33,135 bases of DNA from Bryobacterales bacterium (GTDB lineage Bacteria > Acidobacteriota > Terriglobia > Bryobacterales > Bryobacteraceae), in contig JAOAPO010000398.1 of assembly GCA_025462945.1 (NCBI GenBank), positions 1-33,135 of the forward strand, written 5' to 3'. A model generated the notes under the pieces. It saw nothing but the letters and a program-made list of their open reading frames with translations. It did not search any database and had not been told where the DNA came from. Numbering within the stretch: position 1 is the stretch's first letter; the number at the start of each line of letters is the position of its first letter. Positions 1 through 6,380 of this stretch are shown one piece after another. Made by a program: the position numbers and the translations under genes.

Positions 1-5
1 TGTCG

Positions 6-581
6 TTGCCACCCCTCATCCTCCATCCCTTCGGCGGAGGCGAGTCCGTGGACGATCTGCTGGCAGGCTCCAAAGCCATGCTCGCCCTCGAAGGGCTCTC
101 CGGCAACGAGCCACCGGAAGGCGATGAACGCTACGAACTCCAGAGGAAAGCTTTGGTCGGCCGCTATCAGGAAATTCGCATGCTTCTTTTCCTCGGCAAA
201 GACATCTCCCGCTGGCTGCAGCAGTGTGTCGATTTCGCCCGCGGTTCCGACCCTGAACTTTCCGCGCAAAGCTTCGCAGAACTGCTGGTCGACAATGCCC
301 CGGCGAACGTCACCCGCAAGCTCCAGACGTGGGGCGTCACAGACCGCCGCACCATCTTCTCCAGAGCGATTGGAATCTATAGCCTCTTCGTGGTGCCACC
401 GCCGATCTGGTCACTGGCCCCCACGTTCCTGAACAACTACCACCGCTACGCCGATTACGCCTACATCTGTTTCCAGCACCTCAAGCCTTTCGAGCCGGCC
501 AGACCCGAAGCATGCGCCTTTGATCTTTATGCCTCCGAAGAGTACTCCCGCCGCCTCTCTGAAGTGTGGGAACGGGTCTGA
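6..581 (+). CDS. Protein of unknown function, possibly 5'-truncated by the window edge
   Basis: I do not recognise this protein. The listed start is a TTG six bases into the window and the frame stays open to the edge, so the true start may lie outside. The 191 visible residues are soluble-looking: a charged, helical N-terminal half (around DERYELQRKALVGRYQEI) and a C-terminal part rich in aromatic residues (YHRYADYAYICFQHLKP). There is no convincing signal peptide; a short hydrophobic stretch near residues 125-145 (IYSLFVVPPPIWSL) is too proline-rich to call a membrane helix. C-rich third positions match the following genes, supporting real coding. It ends 54 bases before the LarA-like gene, which has its own promoter-like box, so the two need not be co-transcribed. 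Confidence 0.6.
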   Translation: MPPLILHPFGGGESVDDLLAGSKAMLALEGLSGNEPPEGDERYELQRKALVGRYQEIRMLLFLGKDISRWLQQCVDFARGSDPELSAQSFAELLVDNAPANVTRKLQTWGVTDRRTIFSRAIGIYSLFVVPPPIWSLAPTFLNNYHRYADYAYICFQHLKPFEPARPEACAFDLYASEEYSRRLSEVWERV

Positions 582-622
582 TCCGCGCACGGCGATGCGG
601 CCGGCCCACTTGCCGCGATTGA

Positions 623-628
623 TATAAT
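623..628 (+). promoter_or_regulatory. TATAAT -10 box, leaderless arrangement
   Basis: A perfect TATAAT ends 7 bases before the ATG of the LarA-like gene. Transcription normally starts 6-8 bases after the -10 box, so the transcript would begin at or next to the start codon. No Shine-Dalgarno sequence is present and no good -35 box is visible. Confidence 0.6.
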
Positions 629-635
629 TCACCTC

Positions 636-1919
636 ATGCCGCTGCCCCAAATGCTTCTCGTCAAGCAGATCTTCCCTGACCGCCAACTCGCCGACATCCC
701 CGGCACCGTCGCAAAGGAACTCCAGGAAGCGGGCTTCGGTGCCAATCTCGCCCCCGGCGCCGCGGTCGCAATCGGAGTAGGCAGCCGAGGCATCACCAAC
801 ATCGCCACCATCGTCAAGTCCGTAGTCGCTTTTTGGAAGGAGAAGGGCATGAGCCCGTTCATCTTCCCCGCCATGGGAAGCCACGGCGCCGCCACTGCCG
901 AAGGCCAGGCCGACGTCCTCGCCCACTACGGCATCATCGAAGAAACCATGGGCTGCCCGGTGCGCAGTTCGCTTGAAGTCATCTCCCTGGGGCGCACTCC
1001 CGAAGGCATCGAAGCCTTCCTCGATAAGCACGCCGCGAGCTCTGACGGCATTATGCTGGTGGGCCGCGTGAAGCAACACACGGACTTCGAAGGCAAAATC
1101 GAAAGCGGCCTCTTCAAAATGATGGGCATCGGTCTGGGCAAATGGGCCGGAGCCAAAAACTATCACATCCACGCCTACAAGCTGGGTATGGAAGCCGTCA
1201 TTCGCAGCGTCGGCACCCAGGTTTTAGGCTCAGGCAAAATCCTCGGCGGCATGGCAATTCTCGAAGACGCCTACCACAACACCGCCAAACTGACCGCCGT
1301 CCCGGTTGGCCGCATGCTCGAGATGGAGGAAGGTCTCCTCGAAATCTGCAAGTCCTGGGCTCCGTCCCTCCCGTGCGATCTCGACATCGTGATGATCAAC
1401 GAGATCGGCAAGCAAATCAGCGGCGCCGGCATGGACACCAAAGTGGTCAACCGCGGCACCCAGGGCGAGTACAACCCGTGGAGCAACACGCCCAACATCG
1501 CCCGCATCTACCTCCGCGATCTCAACTCCCTCAGCTATGGCAACGGAGTGGGTTTCGGCCTTTCCGACATCGTGAATGACCGCCTGCTCGCTAAACTCGA
1601 TCCCCACCCCACCTGGATCAACGCCCTCACCGCCTCCACCCCCGGCGCTGCCAAGACCCCCATCCACTTCGCCACCGACCGCGAATGCCTGGATCGCATT
1701 GCGCTCACCGTAGGCAAGCACGACGTCTCCGAGGTCACCATCGGCTGGATCCACAACACCCTCGAACTCGGCACCATCGCCCTGAGCGCCAACCTGCGGT
1801 CCGAAATCGAAGCGAATCCCAGGCTCGAAATCCTCGAAGAAGCCCACGACCTCCCCTTCGACCGCGACGGCAATCTCCCCTTTGATGTCTTCATCAAGGA
1901 ACCCGTCCACGCTCACTAA
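636..1919 (+). CDS. LarA-like DUF2088 family protein (nickel-pincer racemase superfamily)
   Basis: This 427-residue protein belongs to the DUF2088/LarA superfamily, whose characterised members are lactate racemases using a nickel-pincer nucleotide bound to a lysine. Residues resembling the LarA active site are visible: His83 in MGSHG, His148 in VKQHTDFEG, a candidate pincer lysine Lys161 in GLFKMMGIGLGK, and His177 in AKNYH. The length is close to LarA (about 420-430). The family context is known, but the substrate is not readable here: the sequence around the second His and the Lys (QHTDFEGKIESGLFK) differs from the PHYxxGFSGGxK pattern of true lactate racemase, so this is a divergent subgroup. 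No larB, larC or larE cofactor genes are nearby; they would have to be elsewhere. The start follows a TATAAT box without a Shine-Dalgarno sequence. Confidence 0.75.
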   Translation: MPLPQMLLVKQIFPDRQLADIPGTVAKELQEAGFGANLAPGAAVAIGVGSRGITNIATIVKSVVAFWKEKGMSPFIFPAMGSHGAATAEGQADVLAHYGIIEETMGCPVRSSLEVISLGRTPEGIEAFLDKHAASSDGIMLVGRVKQHTDFEGKIESGLFKMMGIGLGKWAGAKNYHIHAYKLGMEAVIRSVGTQVLGSGKILGGMAILEDAYHNTAKLTAVPVGRMLEMEEGLLEICKSWAPSLPCDLDIVMINEIGKQISGAGMDTKVVNRGTQGEYNPWSNTPNIARIYLRDLNSLSYGNGVGFGLSDIVNDRLLAKLDPHPTWINALTASTPGAAKTPIHFATDRECLDRIALTVGKHDVSEVTIGWIHNTLELGTIALSANLRSEIEANPRLEILEEAHDLPFDRDGNLPFDVFIKEPVHAH

Positions 1920-1935
1920 GTGTCCGGCGCTGTGT

Positions 1936-1941
1936 TACTGT
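1936..1941 (+). promoter_or_regulatory. TACTGT -10-like box before vapB
   Basis: TACTGT lies 6 bases before the ATG of the antitoxin gene, matching the TANNNT-to-start pattern seen at several other genes here. A GGAG also overlaps this spacer, so a conventional ribosome site on a longer transcript is not excluded. Confidence 0.35.
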
Positions 1942-1947
1942 GGAGTC

Positions 1948-2181
1948 ATGCGCAACATCACAGTCACAGTCGATGACGACACGTATCGCCGTGCGCGCAT
2001 CGCAGCCGCCGAGCAAGACACCTCTGTCTCCGCCCTCGTCAAGAGCTACCTCCAGACACTAGCTGCGAACGAGACCGAGAGCGAGCGACTGAAACGACAG
2101 GAACGAGAAATCCGCGAGAAGATCATGGCCTTTGACGGCGGCGATCGTCTGTCCCGCGAACAACTCCACGACCGTCGCTGA
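1948..2181 (+). CDS. vapB: VapB-type antitoxin with ribbon-helix-helix N-terminus
   Basis: The predicted product is 77 residues. The N-terminal part (RNITVTVDDDTYRRARIAAAEQDTSVSALVKSYLQ) has the strand-helix-helix pattern of CopG/Arc-type DNA-binding antitoxins. The highly charged C-terminal tail (ESERLKRQEREIREKIMAF) would be the toxin-wrapping segment. I chose the ATG at 1948 rather than the upstream start in the ORF track because the domain begins there; the longer version overlaps the end of the preceding gene and adds unrelated residues. The PIN-domain toxin follows 14 bases after the stop. Antitoxins of this class normally neutralise the toxin and repress their own promoter as a complex. 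The gene symbol is a class label. Confidence 0.8.
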   Translation: MRNITVTVDDDTYRRARIAAAEQDTSVSALVKSYLQTLAANETESERLKRQEREIREKIMAFDGGDRLSREQLHDRR

Positions 2182-2195
2182 GCCGCCTGCTCTCG

Positions 2196-2624
2196 ATGCC
2201 CCACTTCATAGACACCAACGTTCTGCTTTACTCGATCAGCAGGAACCCCGCCGACGCAGCGAAAAGGGATCGCGCCGTAGCGCTGCTGGCCGACGATGAC
2301 GGCGTACTCTCCATCCAGGTCTTGCAGGAATTCTACGTCCAGGCTACCCGAGTAACCCGCCCCGACCCGATTCCCCATCACTTTGCCGCAGCCCTCATCA
2401 AGTCCTGGACACGCTTCCGCATTCAGGACATGACCCTCGCCGTCCTCGACGGAGCCCTTCGGATTCGCGCCGACCATGGCTTCTCCTTCTGGGACAGCAC
2501 CATCGTCTCTGCAGCCCAAACTCTCGGCTGCAACACTCTCTACACAGAGGATCTCAACCACGGTCAGACACTCGAAGGTTTGACGATCCTCAATCCATTC
2601 CGTACCCTGAGTGACGCACCTTAA
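2196..2624 (+). CDS. vapC: VapC-type PIN-domain ribonuclease toxin
   Basis: This 142-residue PIN-domain protein has the acidic residues expected for Mg2+-dependent RNA cleavage: Asp6 in FIDTNVLLY, Glu45 in QVLQEFY, Asp100 in FSFWDSTIV, and Asp119 in LYTEDL. The length is typical for VapC. Known VapC enzymes cut tRNA, rRNA or mRNA and are held inactive by VapB; the target of this one cannot be read from sequence. It sits 14 bases behind the antitoxin gene, a classic two-gene operon. There is no Shine-Dalgarno sequence before the ATG, so translation is probably coupled to vapB. An intergenic repeat copy begins right at its stop codon. Confidence 0.85.
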   Translation: MPHFIDTNVLLYSISRNPADAAKRDRAVALLADDDGVLSIQVLQEFYVQATRVTRPDPIPHHFAAALIKSWTRFRIQDMTLAVLDGALRIRADHGFSFWDSTIVSAAQTLGCNTLYTEDLNHGQTLEGLTILNPFRTLSDAP

Positions 2625-2670
2625 CCGCGCGGCTGCCCCGACCAGCGAGCACCGCAAAAGCTGCAGCGAT
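2621..2670 (+). repeat. Intergenic ~50-bp repeat, copy 1
   Basis: This segment matches 3762-3810 at about 45 of 50 positions, with a shared core GAGCACCGCA.AAGCTGCAGCGAT and a shared CCGCGCGGCTGCCC block. It starts at the vapC stop codon. It contains the palindrome GCTGCAGC. It is too short to encode anything evident. Confidence 0.7.
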
Positions 2671-2710
2671 CCCCGCCCCGGGCACCTCTCCCGCCTACGC
2701 TCGATCGCGA

Positions 2711-2750
2711 GGGCTTAGCGTTAAGCCCGTCCAGCCTTAATTTCGGCTGG
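2711..2750 (+). terminator. Two tandem hairpins between vapC and the TIM-barrel gene
   Basis: Two perfect inverted repeats lie back to back: GGGCTTA-GCGT-TAAGCCC (2711-2728) and CCAGCC-TTAATTTC-GGCTGG (2731-2750). Neither is followed by a T-run, so they are not classic intrinsic terminators. They may end the vapBC transcript or fold in the leader of the next gene. Confidence 0.4.
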
Positions 2751-2810
2751 GAATCCGGGTCGCCGACCCCACTCTCGCCCCGGCTGGTGATATGTTCGTA
2801 GGCAACTCTC

Positions 2811-2815
2811 GGGAG
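2811..2815 (+). promoter_or_regulatory. Shine-Dalgarno GGGAG
   Basis: GGGAG lies 5 bases before the ATG at 2821 and supports that start. This gene therefore has a normal leader, unlike several neighbours. Confidence 0.6.
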
Positions 2816-2820
2816 AGACC

Positions 2821-3705
2821 ATGAAAACACCTGTCAGCCGCCGCACCTGGCTCGCCTCAGCCGCCGCGCCCCTCGCCCTCAACACTCCCCTCACTGCCGC
2901 CACCCCGGGCCCGCCTCCCTACACCCTCTCCATCAACATCGAAGTCATGTTCCCCCGCACCGTGCCCCGACCTGAGCGCATGCAGATCGTCGCCGACCAG
3001 GGCTTCAAAGCCTACGGCTTCTGGAACACCAACGAGGAAGAGCAGGACGCCATGCTCAAGGTCCAGCAAAAGACCGGCCTCAAATGCACCGGCATTACCG
3101 GACCCGGCAGTTCCGTCAGCAGCACAGGCCTCACGAAACCCGGCATGGAAGAGGTTTTCCTGAAAGACATGGAAGCCCGCGCGAAGATGGCCGCTAAATT
3201 CGGCGGCGCCCAGTCCATCATCTTCGTCGGCAAACAACAGCCTGACGTCCCCTGGCAACAGCAACGCTCCCAGATCGTCAGCGGCCTGAAAAAAGTCGCC
3301 GAAATCGGCGCCCGGAACAACATGACGTTCATCCTTGAGCCTCTCAGCAGCAACCCAGGCCAGGGACGCATGGCTCTCGACACCGCCGCCGAAGCCTTCC
3401 CCGTCGTCGCCGAGGTCAACCACCCCAACCTGAAAATCTGCTTCGACTTCTACCACCTCCAGCTCATGGAGGGAAACGTCATCACCCACCTGCGCGAGGG
3501 CTTCGCCAAGAACCTGATCGCCCTCGTCCAGATCGGCGAAGTCCCCGGACGCAAGGAGCCCGGCACCGGCGAAATCGACTACGCCTATGTCTTCCGCGTT
3601 CTCCGCGAACTCAACTACAGAGGCTACGTCGACACGGAAATGGGCACCTCGACCACACCCGAAGCCGCCATGCAATTGACCCGGAAGATGACAATCGAGA
3701 ATTAG
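2821..3705 (+). CDS. Tat-exported sugar isomerase/epimerase-type TIM barrel, hydroxypyruvate-isomerase-like
   Basis: The 294-residue product starts with a twin-arginine signal (SRRTWLASAAAPLAL, arginines 7-8), so it is predicted to be exported folded. The mature part is an AP-endonuclease-2/xylose-isomerase-like TIM barrel. It carries features of the hydroxypyruvate isomerase subfamily: Glu173 in FILEPL, Asp209 in CFDFYH, the stretch QIGEVPGRKEPGTGEIDY, and Glu273 in VDTEMG. These acidic residues and histidine are the expected metal and substrate ligands. Cytoplasmic Hyi enzymes interconvert hydroxypyruvate and tartronate semialdehyde. An exported version probably acts on some other sugar-like substrate, so the exact reaction is open. 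A GGGAG Shine-Dalgarno sequence supports the start. Confidence 0.8.
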   Translation: MKTPVSRRTWLASAAAPLALNTPLTAATPGPPPYTLSINIEVMFPRTVPRPERMQIVADQGFKAYGFWNTNEEEQDAMLKVQQKTGLKCTGITGPGSSVSSTGLTKPGMEEVFLKDMEARAKMAAKFGGAQSIIFVGKQQPDVPWQQQRSQIVSGLKKVAEIGARNNMTFILEPLSSNPGQGRMALDTAAEAFPVVAEVNHPNLKICFDFYHLQLMEGNVITHLREGFAKNLIALVQIGEVPGRKEPGTGEIDYAYVFRVLRELNYRGYVDTEMGTSTTPEAAMQLTRKMTIEN

Positions 3706-3761
3706 GCCCCAGCCGCAACTGCGACTGACCGGGCCAGAAGAAAACGACGTCCGAACTGCCT

Positions 3762-3810
3762 TTACCCGCGCGGCTGCCCGACGATCGAGCACCGCACAAG
3801 CTGCAGCGAT
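3762..3810 (+). repeat. Intergenic ~50-bp repeat, copy 2
   Basis: Second copy of the repeat at 2621-2670, on the same strand, about 57 bases after the stop of the TIM-barrel gene. It differs by four substitutions and one single-base gap by eye. It lies in the 166-bp gap between two convergent genes, which otherwise holds nothing I can identify. Confidence 0.7.
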
Positions 3811-3871
3811 ACGAGCGAACCTCCCCGGTCGGCGCTCGACGACAGTACCGGACGGGCGTGAGAGCCATTAT

Positions 3872-4132
3872 CTAGCTGTCGGCCTGCTCCAAAACGACTC
3901 CGTCGAGGATAGCAAGTTCGTCATCCGAGAACCCACTGAATGCCGCGCGATAGTTTCCCACAATCTCCGCCAGCCGCTCGCGTGCGGCTTCCACCCGAAG
4001 TCCCTCTGCAAGGGCCTCGGCGATGACCCCGCTGACACTGACCCGCCGCGAATGCGCGATCCGCTTGGCCTCCTTAAGCGATTCGGACAATGAAGTCAGA
4101 GTGCTGTGAGTCATAGGTCTGCTCAGCGTCAT
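3872..4132 (-). CDS. Ribbon-helix-helix antitoxin-like protein without a neighbouring toxin
   Basis: This is an 86-residue protein, or 80 if the second methionine (MTHSTL) is used. The segment TLTSLSESLKEAKRIAHSRRVSVSGVIAEALAEGLR fits the strand-helix-helix fold of CopG/Arc-type antitoxins and small repressors. The C-terminal acidic tail (SGFSDDELAILDGV) could be a partner-binding region. No PIN, RelE or other toxin ORF follows it: downstream lies the repeat copy and the convergent TIM-barrel gene. It may be an orphan antitoxin or a free-standing regulator. The upstream start is preferred because a TACGAT box lies 9 bases in front of it and neither start has a Shine-Dalgarno sequence. Assignment rests on the fold pattern only. 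Confidence 0.6.
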   Translation of the reverse strand: MTLSRPMTHSTLTSLSESLKEAKRIAHSRRVSVSGVIAEALAEGLRVEAARERLAEIVGNYRAAFSGFSDDELAILDGVVLEQADS

Positions 4133-4141
4133 GCACGCATC

Positions 4142-4147
4142 ATCGTA
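4142..4147 (-). promoter_or_regulatory. TACGAT -10-like box, leaderless arrangement
   Basis: On the minus strand TACGAT ends 9 bases before the ATG at 4132. It fits the TANNNT pattern seen at other starts in the window. Confidence 0.35.
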
Positions 4148-4284
4148 TCAAAAGCATCCTTCGCATAAGCTCCCCCATCACCGTCCGAAAAAATAAATCG
4201 TCCTAATCTTTCTAACAACTTACCTCTCCACCACCCAGTTCTCCCCAATCCTTTCGGCTAACTCTGGTATCGAGCCCGGACCCT

Positions 4285-4304
4285 TGTAACGGAGTCGGGA
4301 CCGA
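4285..4304 (+). repeat. Short repeated motif, copy A
   Basis: TGTAACGGAGTCGGGACCGA nearly equals 6303-6321 between carA and carB (one substitution, one gap). It includes the left half and most of the right half of the inverted repeat AGTCGG-GA-CCGACT (4293-4306), which could be a protein-binding site upstream of the next gene. Confidence 0.5.
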
Positions 4305-4328
4305 CTAAGCCAAAGGAAAACGAAACCA

Positions 4329-5051
4329 ATGATCTCCGAACTCCAACTCATCGCGAACCAGCTCAACGCCCTGAAATCCACCGGCCCCCGCACTGAACCC
4401 GGCAAGAACGCCGCCAAATTCAATGCCCGGCGCCACGGCCTTACCGGACAGTTCTACTGCATGTCCGAAGGAGACGAAGCCGCCTACAAAGCCTTCGAAG
4501 CCAACCTCCTCTCCAACCTCAAACCGGCCACCCACTACGAATCTCAGATCGCCATCTCGATCGTGCAGGACCAGTGGCGCCTCAACCGTTCAAGGGGCAC
4601 GGAATTCAATGTCTACGGCCAGGGTCACAACTATTACGCCGACGAGAACAACGAAGTCTCGCCCAACATCCAGGCCGCTCACACGATGGCCAGCACGGCC
4701 CTCGAAGAGCAGCGCTACTTCGCGAACATAGCGCTCTACGAAACGCGGCTCCACCGAATGATCGCCAGAAATGAGAAACGCCTCGCCGAACTGCAGGCCG
4801 AACGCAAAGCCGCTGAAGCTGCCGCTCTCGAAGAGGCTGAACTCCTCACCCGCCTCGCGCTCATGAAAGGCGAAAAGCTCAACCCAGAAGCGACCATCGA
4901 GACCAATGGGTTCGTTTTTTCCACCGCCGGAATCCTCAAAGCCATCAACCATAGAGACCAGCTAGCCGAAGCTCGCCACTACCAGCGAGAGCGCTGGGAC
5001 GCCAAAAAGGCGTTTCCAGGACCCCGGTCGCCCCTCCCGAAAGCGGCCTGA
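4329..5051 (+). CDS. Conserved acidobacterial-type protein of unknown function (STGPRT/NAxxHG family)
   Basis: The 240-residue protein has an N-terminal basic module, NQLNALKSTGPRTEPGKNAAKFNARRHGLTGQ. From memory this module (STGPKTxxGKxxxxxNAxxHGLT) recurs in many uncharacterised proteins of acidobacteria and planctomycetes. Next comes a region with conserved-looking E..I......QWRLNR, then a helical, probably coiled-coil stretch (RNEKRLAELQAERKAAEAAALEEAELLTRL, about residues 143-172) and a short basic C-terminus. There is no signal peptide or membrane segment. The NAxxHG part resembles basic motifs in some phage terminase small subunits, so nucleic-acid binding is possible but unproven. AAGGA lies 11 bases before the ATG. 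The gene ends 58 bases before carA but carA has its own promoter-like box. Confidence 0.7.
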   Translation: MISELQLIANQLNALKSTGPRTEPGKNAAKFNARRHGLTGQFYCMSEGDEAAYKAFEANLLSNLKPATHYESQIAISIVQDQWRLNRSRGTEFNVYGQGHNYYADENNEVSPNIQAAHTMASTALEEQRYFANIALYETRLHRMIARNEKRLAELQAERKAAEAAALEEAELLTRLALMKGEKLNPEATIETNGFVFSTAGILKAINHRDQLAEARHYQRERWDAKKAFPGPRSPLPKAA

Positions 5052-5066
5052 ACAACCCCCCATTGC

Positions 5067-5072
5067 TACAAT
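5067..5072 (+). promoter_or_regulatory. TACAAT -10 box for the car genes
   Basis: TACAAT lies 37 bases before the chosen carA start, giving a leader of about 30 bases that contains AAGGAG. The identical box with the same flanks (GCTACAATG) precedes dctA. No clear -35 element is visible. Confidence 0.45.
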
Positions 5073-5096
5073 GACAATTACCCCACCCCCTGCCTC

Positions 5097-5102
5097 AAGG
5101 AG
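5097..5102 (+). promoter_or_regulatory. Shine-Dalgarno AAGGAG that decides the carA start
   Basis: AAGGAG lies 7 bases before the TTG at 5110 and 4 bases before the adjacent TTG at 5107. The ATG at 5071 in the ORF track lies upstream of it and overlaps the -10 box, so it is unlikely to be the start. Confidence 0.7.
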
Positions 5103-5109
5103 AAATTTG

Positions 5110-6234
5110 TTGGATTCTGCAATTCTGGCTCTGGAAGACGGAACCGTCTTCGAGGGCAGGAGTTTTGGTGCGCCCGCCGAACGTGCCGGCGAAGTTGTGT
5201 TCAATACAGCCCTTACCGGCTATCAGGAAATCTTCACCGATCCCTCGTATACCGGGCAAATCGTTGTCTTAACCAATCCTCAAATCGGGAACTATGGCAC
5301 AGCTGTCGCCGACAACGAAGCAGCCAAGCCCGCGATTCAGGGCTTAGTCGTCCGCGAATTCTCCCAGGTCACCAGCAACTGGCGCTCTGACGTCCAGGCC
5401 AACGACTTCCTCTCCCGTGCTGGTATCCCTGTCGTTTCCGACCTCGACACCCGCACACTCGTTCGCCATCTCCGCAGCCGCGGCTCCATGCGCGGAGTCC
5501 TCTCGTCCATTGAAAAAAATCCCGCGAAGCTGATCGCAAAAGCTCGCGCCATCCCTTCCATGGCCGGACTCGATCTTGCCACCCGCGTCTCCACGCCGGC
5601 CGCGTACCAGTGGTCTGAGCCGGACGCGCCCTGCTCTCCCTCCGAGCGCATGGTCACCGCTGCCACCCCCGAATTCCACGTCGTCGCCTACGACTTCGGC
5701 ATCAAGAACAACATCCTTCGCCGCCTCGTCCACGTTGGCTGCAAAGTCACCGTCGTGCCGTCCCTGACCTCCGCCGAAGACGTTCTGGCCCTCAAGCCCA
5801 CCGGCGTCTTCCTGTCCAACGGACCGGGCGACCCTGAGCCTCTCACCACCCAGATCGACAACGTCCGCAAGCTCATCGGCAAGACGCCAATCTTCGGCAT
5901 CTGCCTCGGCCACCAGATCCTCGGCCTCGCCCTGGGCGGCAACACTTACAAAATGAAATTCGGACACCGCGGCGCCAACCACCCGGTCTTCAACAGCATC
6001 ACCCGGCGAGTCGAAATCACCTCGCACAATCACGGCTTCGCAGTCGACCCCGACTCCCTCAGCACCAACGACATCGAAATCACGCACCTCAATCTCAACG
6101 ACAACACCCTTGAAGGCTTCCGCCACCGCCGCGAGCCCGTCTTCTGCGTCCAGTACCACCCCGAAGCCGCACCCGGCCCTCACGACTCTCACTACCTCTT
6201 CGACGACTTCACGAAACTGATGAGGGGAGTCTGA
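5110..6234 (+). CDS. carA: Carbamoyl-phosphate synthase small (glutaminase) subunit
   Basis: CarA hydrolyses glutamine and passes ammonia to CarB for carbamoyl phosphate, the precursor of arginine and pyrimidines. The N-terminal CPSase small-subunit domain begins DSAILALEDGTVFEGRSFGA. The class I amidotransferase domain holds the triad: Cys265 in GICLGH, His350 and Glu352 in VQYHPEA, plus the typical FLSNGPGDP and HNHGFAVD motifs. With the TTG start at 5110 the protein is 374 residues, close to the family norm. The start is chosen from the AAGGAG 7 bases upstream and the fit of the N-terminus to the family; the ORF-track ATG would add 13 unrelated residues. carB follows after a 145-bp stretch that forms a small ORF overlapping both genes. 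Confidence 0.97.
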   Translation: MDSAILALEDGTVFEGRSFGAPAERAGEVVFNTALTGYQEIFTDPSYTGQIVVLTNPQIGNYGTAVADNEAAKPAIQGLVVREFSQVTSNWRSDVQANDFLSRAGIPVVSDLDTRTLVRHLRSRGSMRGVLSSIEKNPAKLIAKARAIPSMAGLDLATRVSTPAAYQWSEPDAPCSPSERMVTAATPEFHVVAYDFGIKNNILRRLVHVGCKVTVVPSLTSAEDVLALKPTGVFLSNGPGDPEPLTTQIDNVRKLIGKTPIFGICLGHQILGLALGGNTYKMKFGHRGANHPVFNSITRRVEITSHNHGFAVDPDSLSTNDIEITHLNLNDNTLEGFRHRREPVFCVQYHPEAAPGPHDSHYLFDDFTKLMRGV

Positions 6235-6380
6235 TGCGAACCACCCCGGCCCCGAACCGCACGCCAAACCAAACCGCCGCGAACCGTCTTCTGAGCCGTG
6301 ACTGTAAGGGAGCGGGACCGATGACCTCCCACAACCCACCGGTAATCACAAAACTCACCCCCGCGGAGCCGACCCTCTAA
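6234..6380 (+). CDS. Possible 48-residue small ORF bridging carA and carB
   Basis: The ATG overlaps the carA stop (ATGA) and the TAA overlaps the carB start (TAATG), so ribosomes could pass through all three frames by coupled translation. The 48-residue product ([19 protein letters not shown]...) has no recognisable domain, is rich in Pro, Thr and Asn, and has no membrane segment. Against a real protein: the region contains a motif (6303-6321) also found in the non-coding gap before 4329, so it may just be spacer DNA. A GAGGGGAG run lies 6 bases before its ATG, inside the carA end. An open frame alone is not proof; its function may be only to carry ribosomes to carB. Confidence 0.35.
   Translation: MRTTPAPNRTPNQTAANRLLSRDCKGAGPMTSHNPPVITKLTPAEPTL
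6303..6321 (+). repeat. Short repeated motif, copy B
   Basis: TGTAAGGGAGCGGGACCGA matches 4285-4304 with one substitution and one gap. It lies inside the carA-carB spacer. Confidence 0.5.

Noticed and set aside
1882-1947. Longer start for the VapB antitoxin
   Set aside because: The extra residues overlap the LarA-like gene and do not belong to the ribbon-helix-helix domain.
5071-5109. ATG at 5071 as the carA start
   Set aside because: It overlaps the TACAAT box and adds residues (TITPPPASRRN) not seen in CarA; AAGGAG before the TTG at 5110 fits better.
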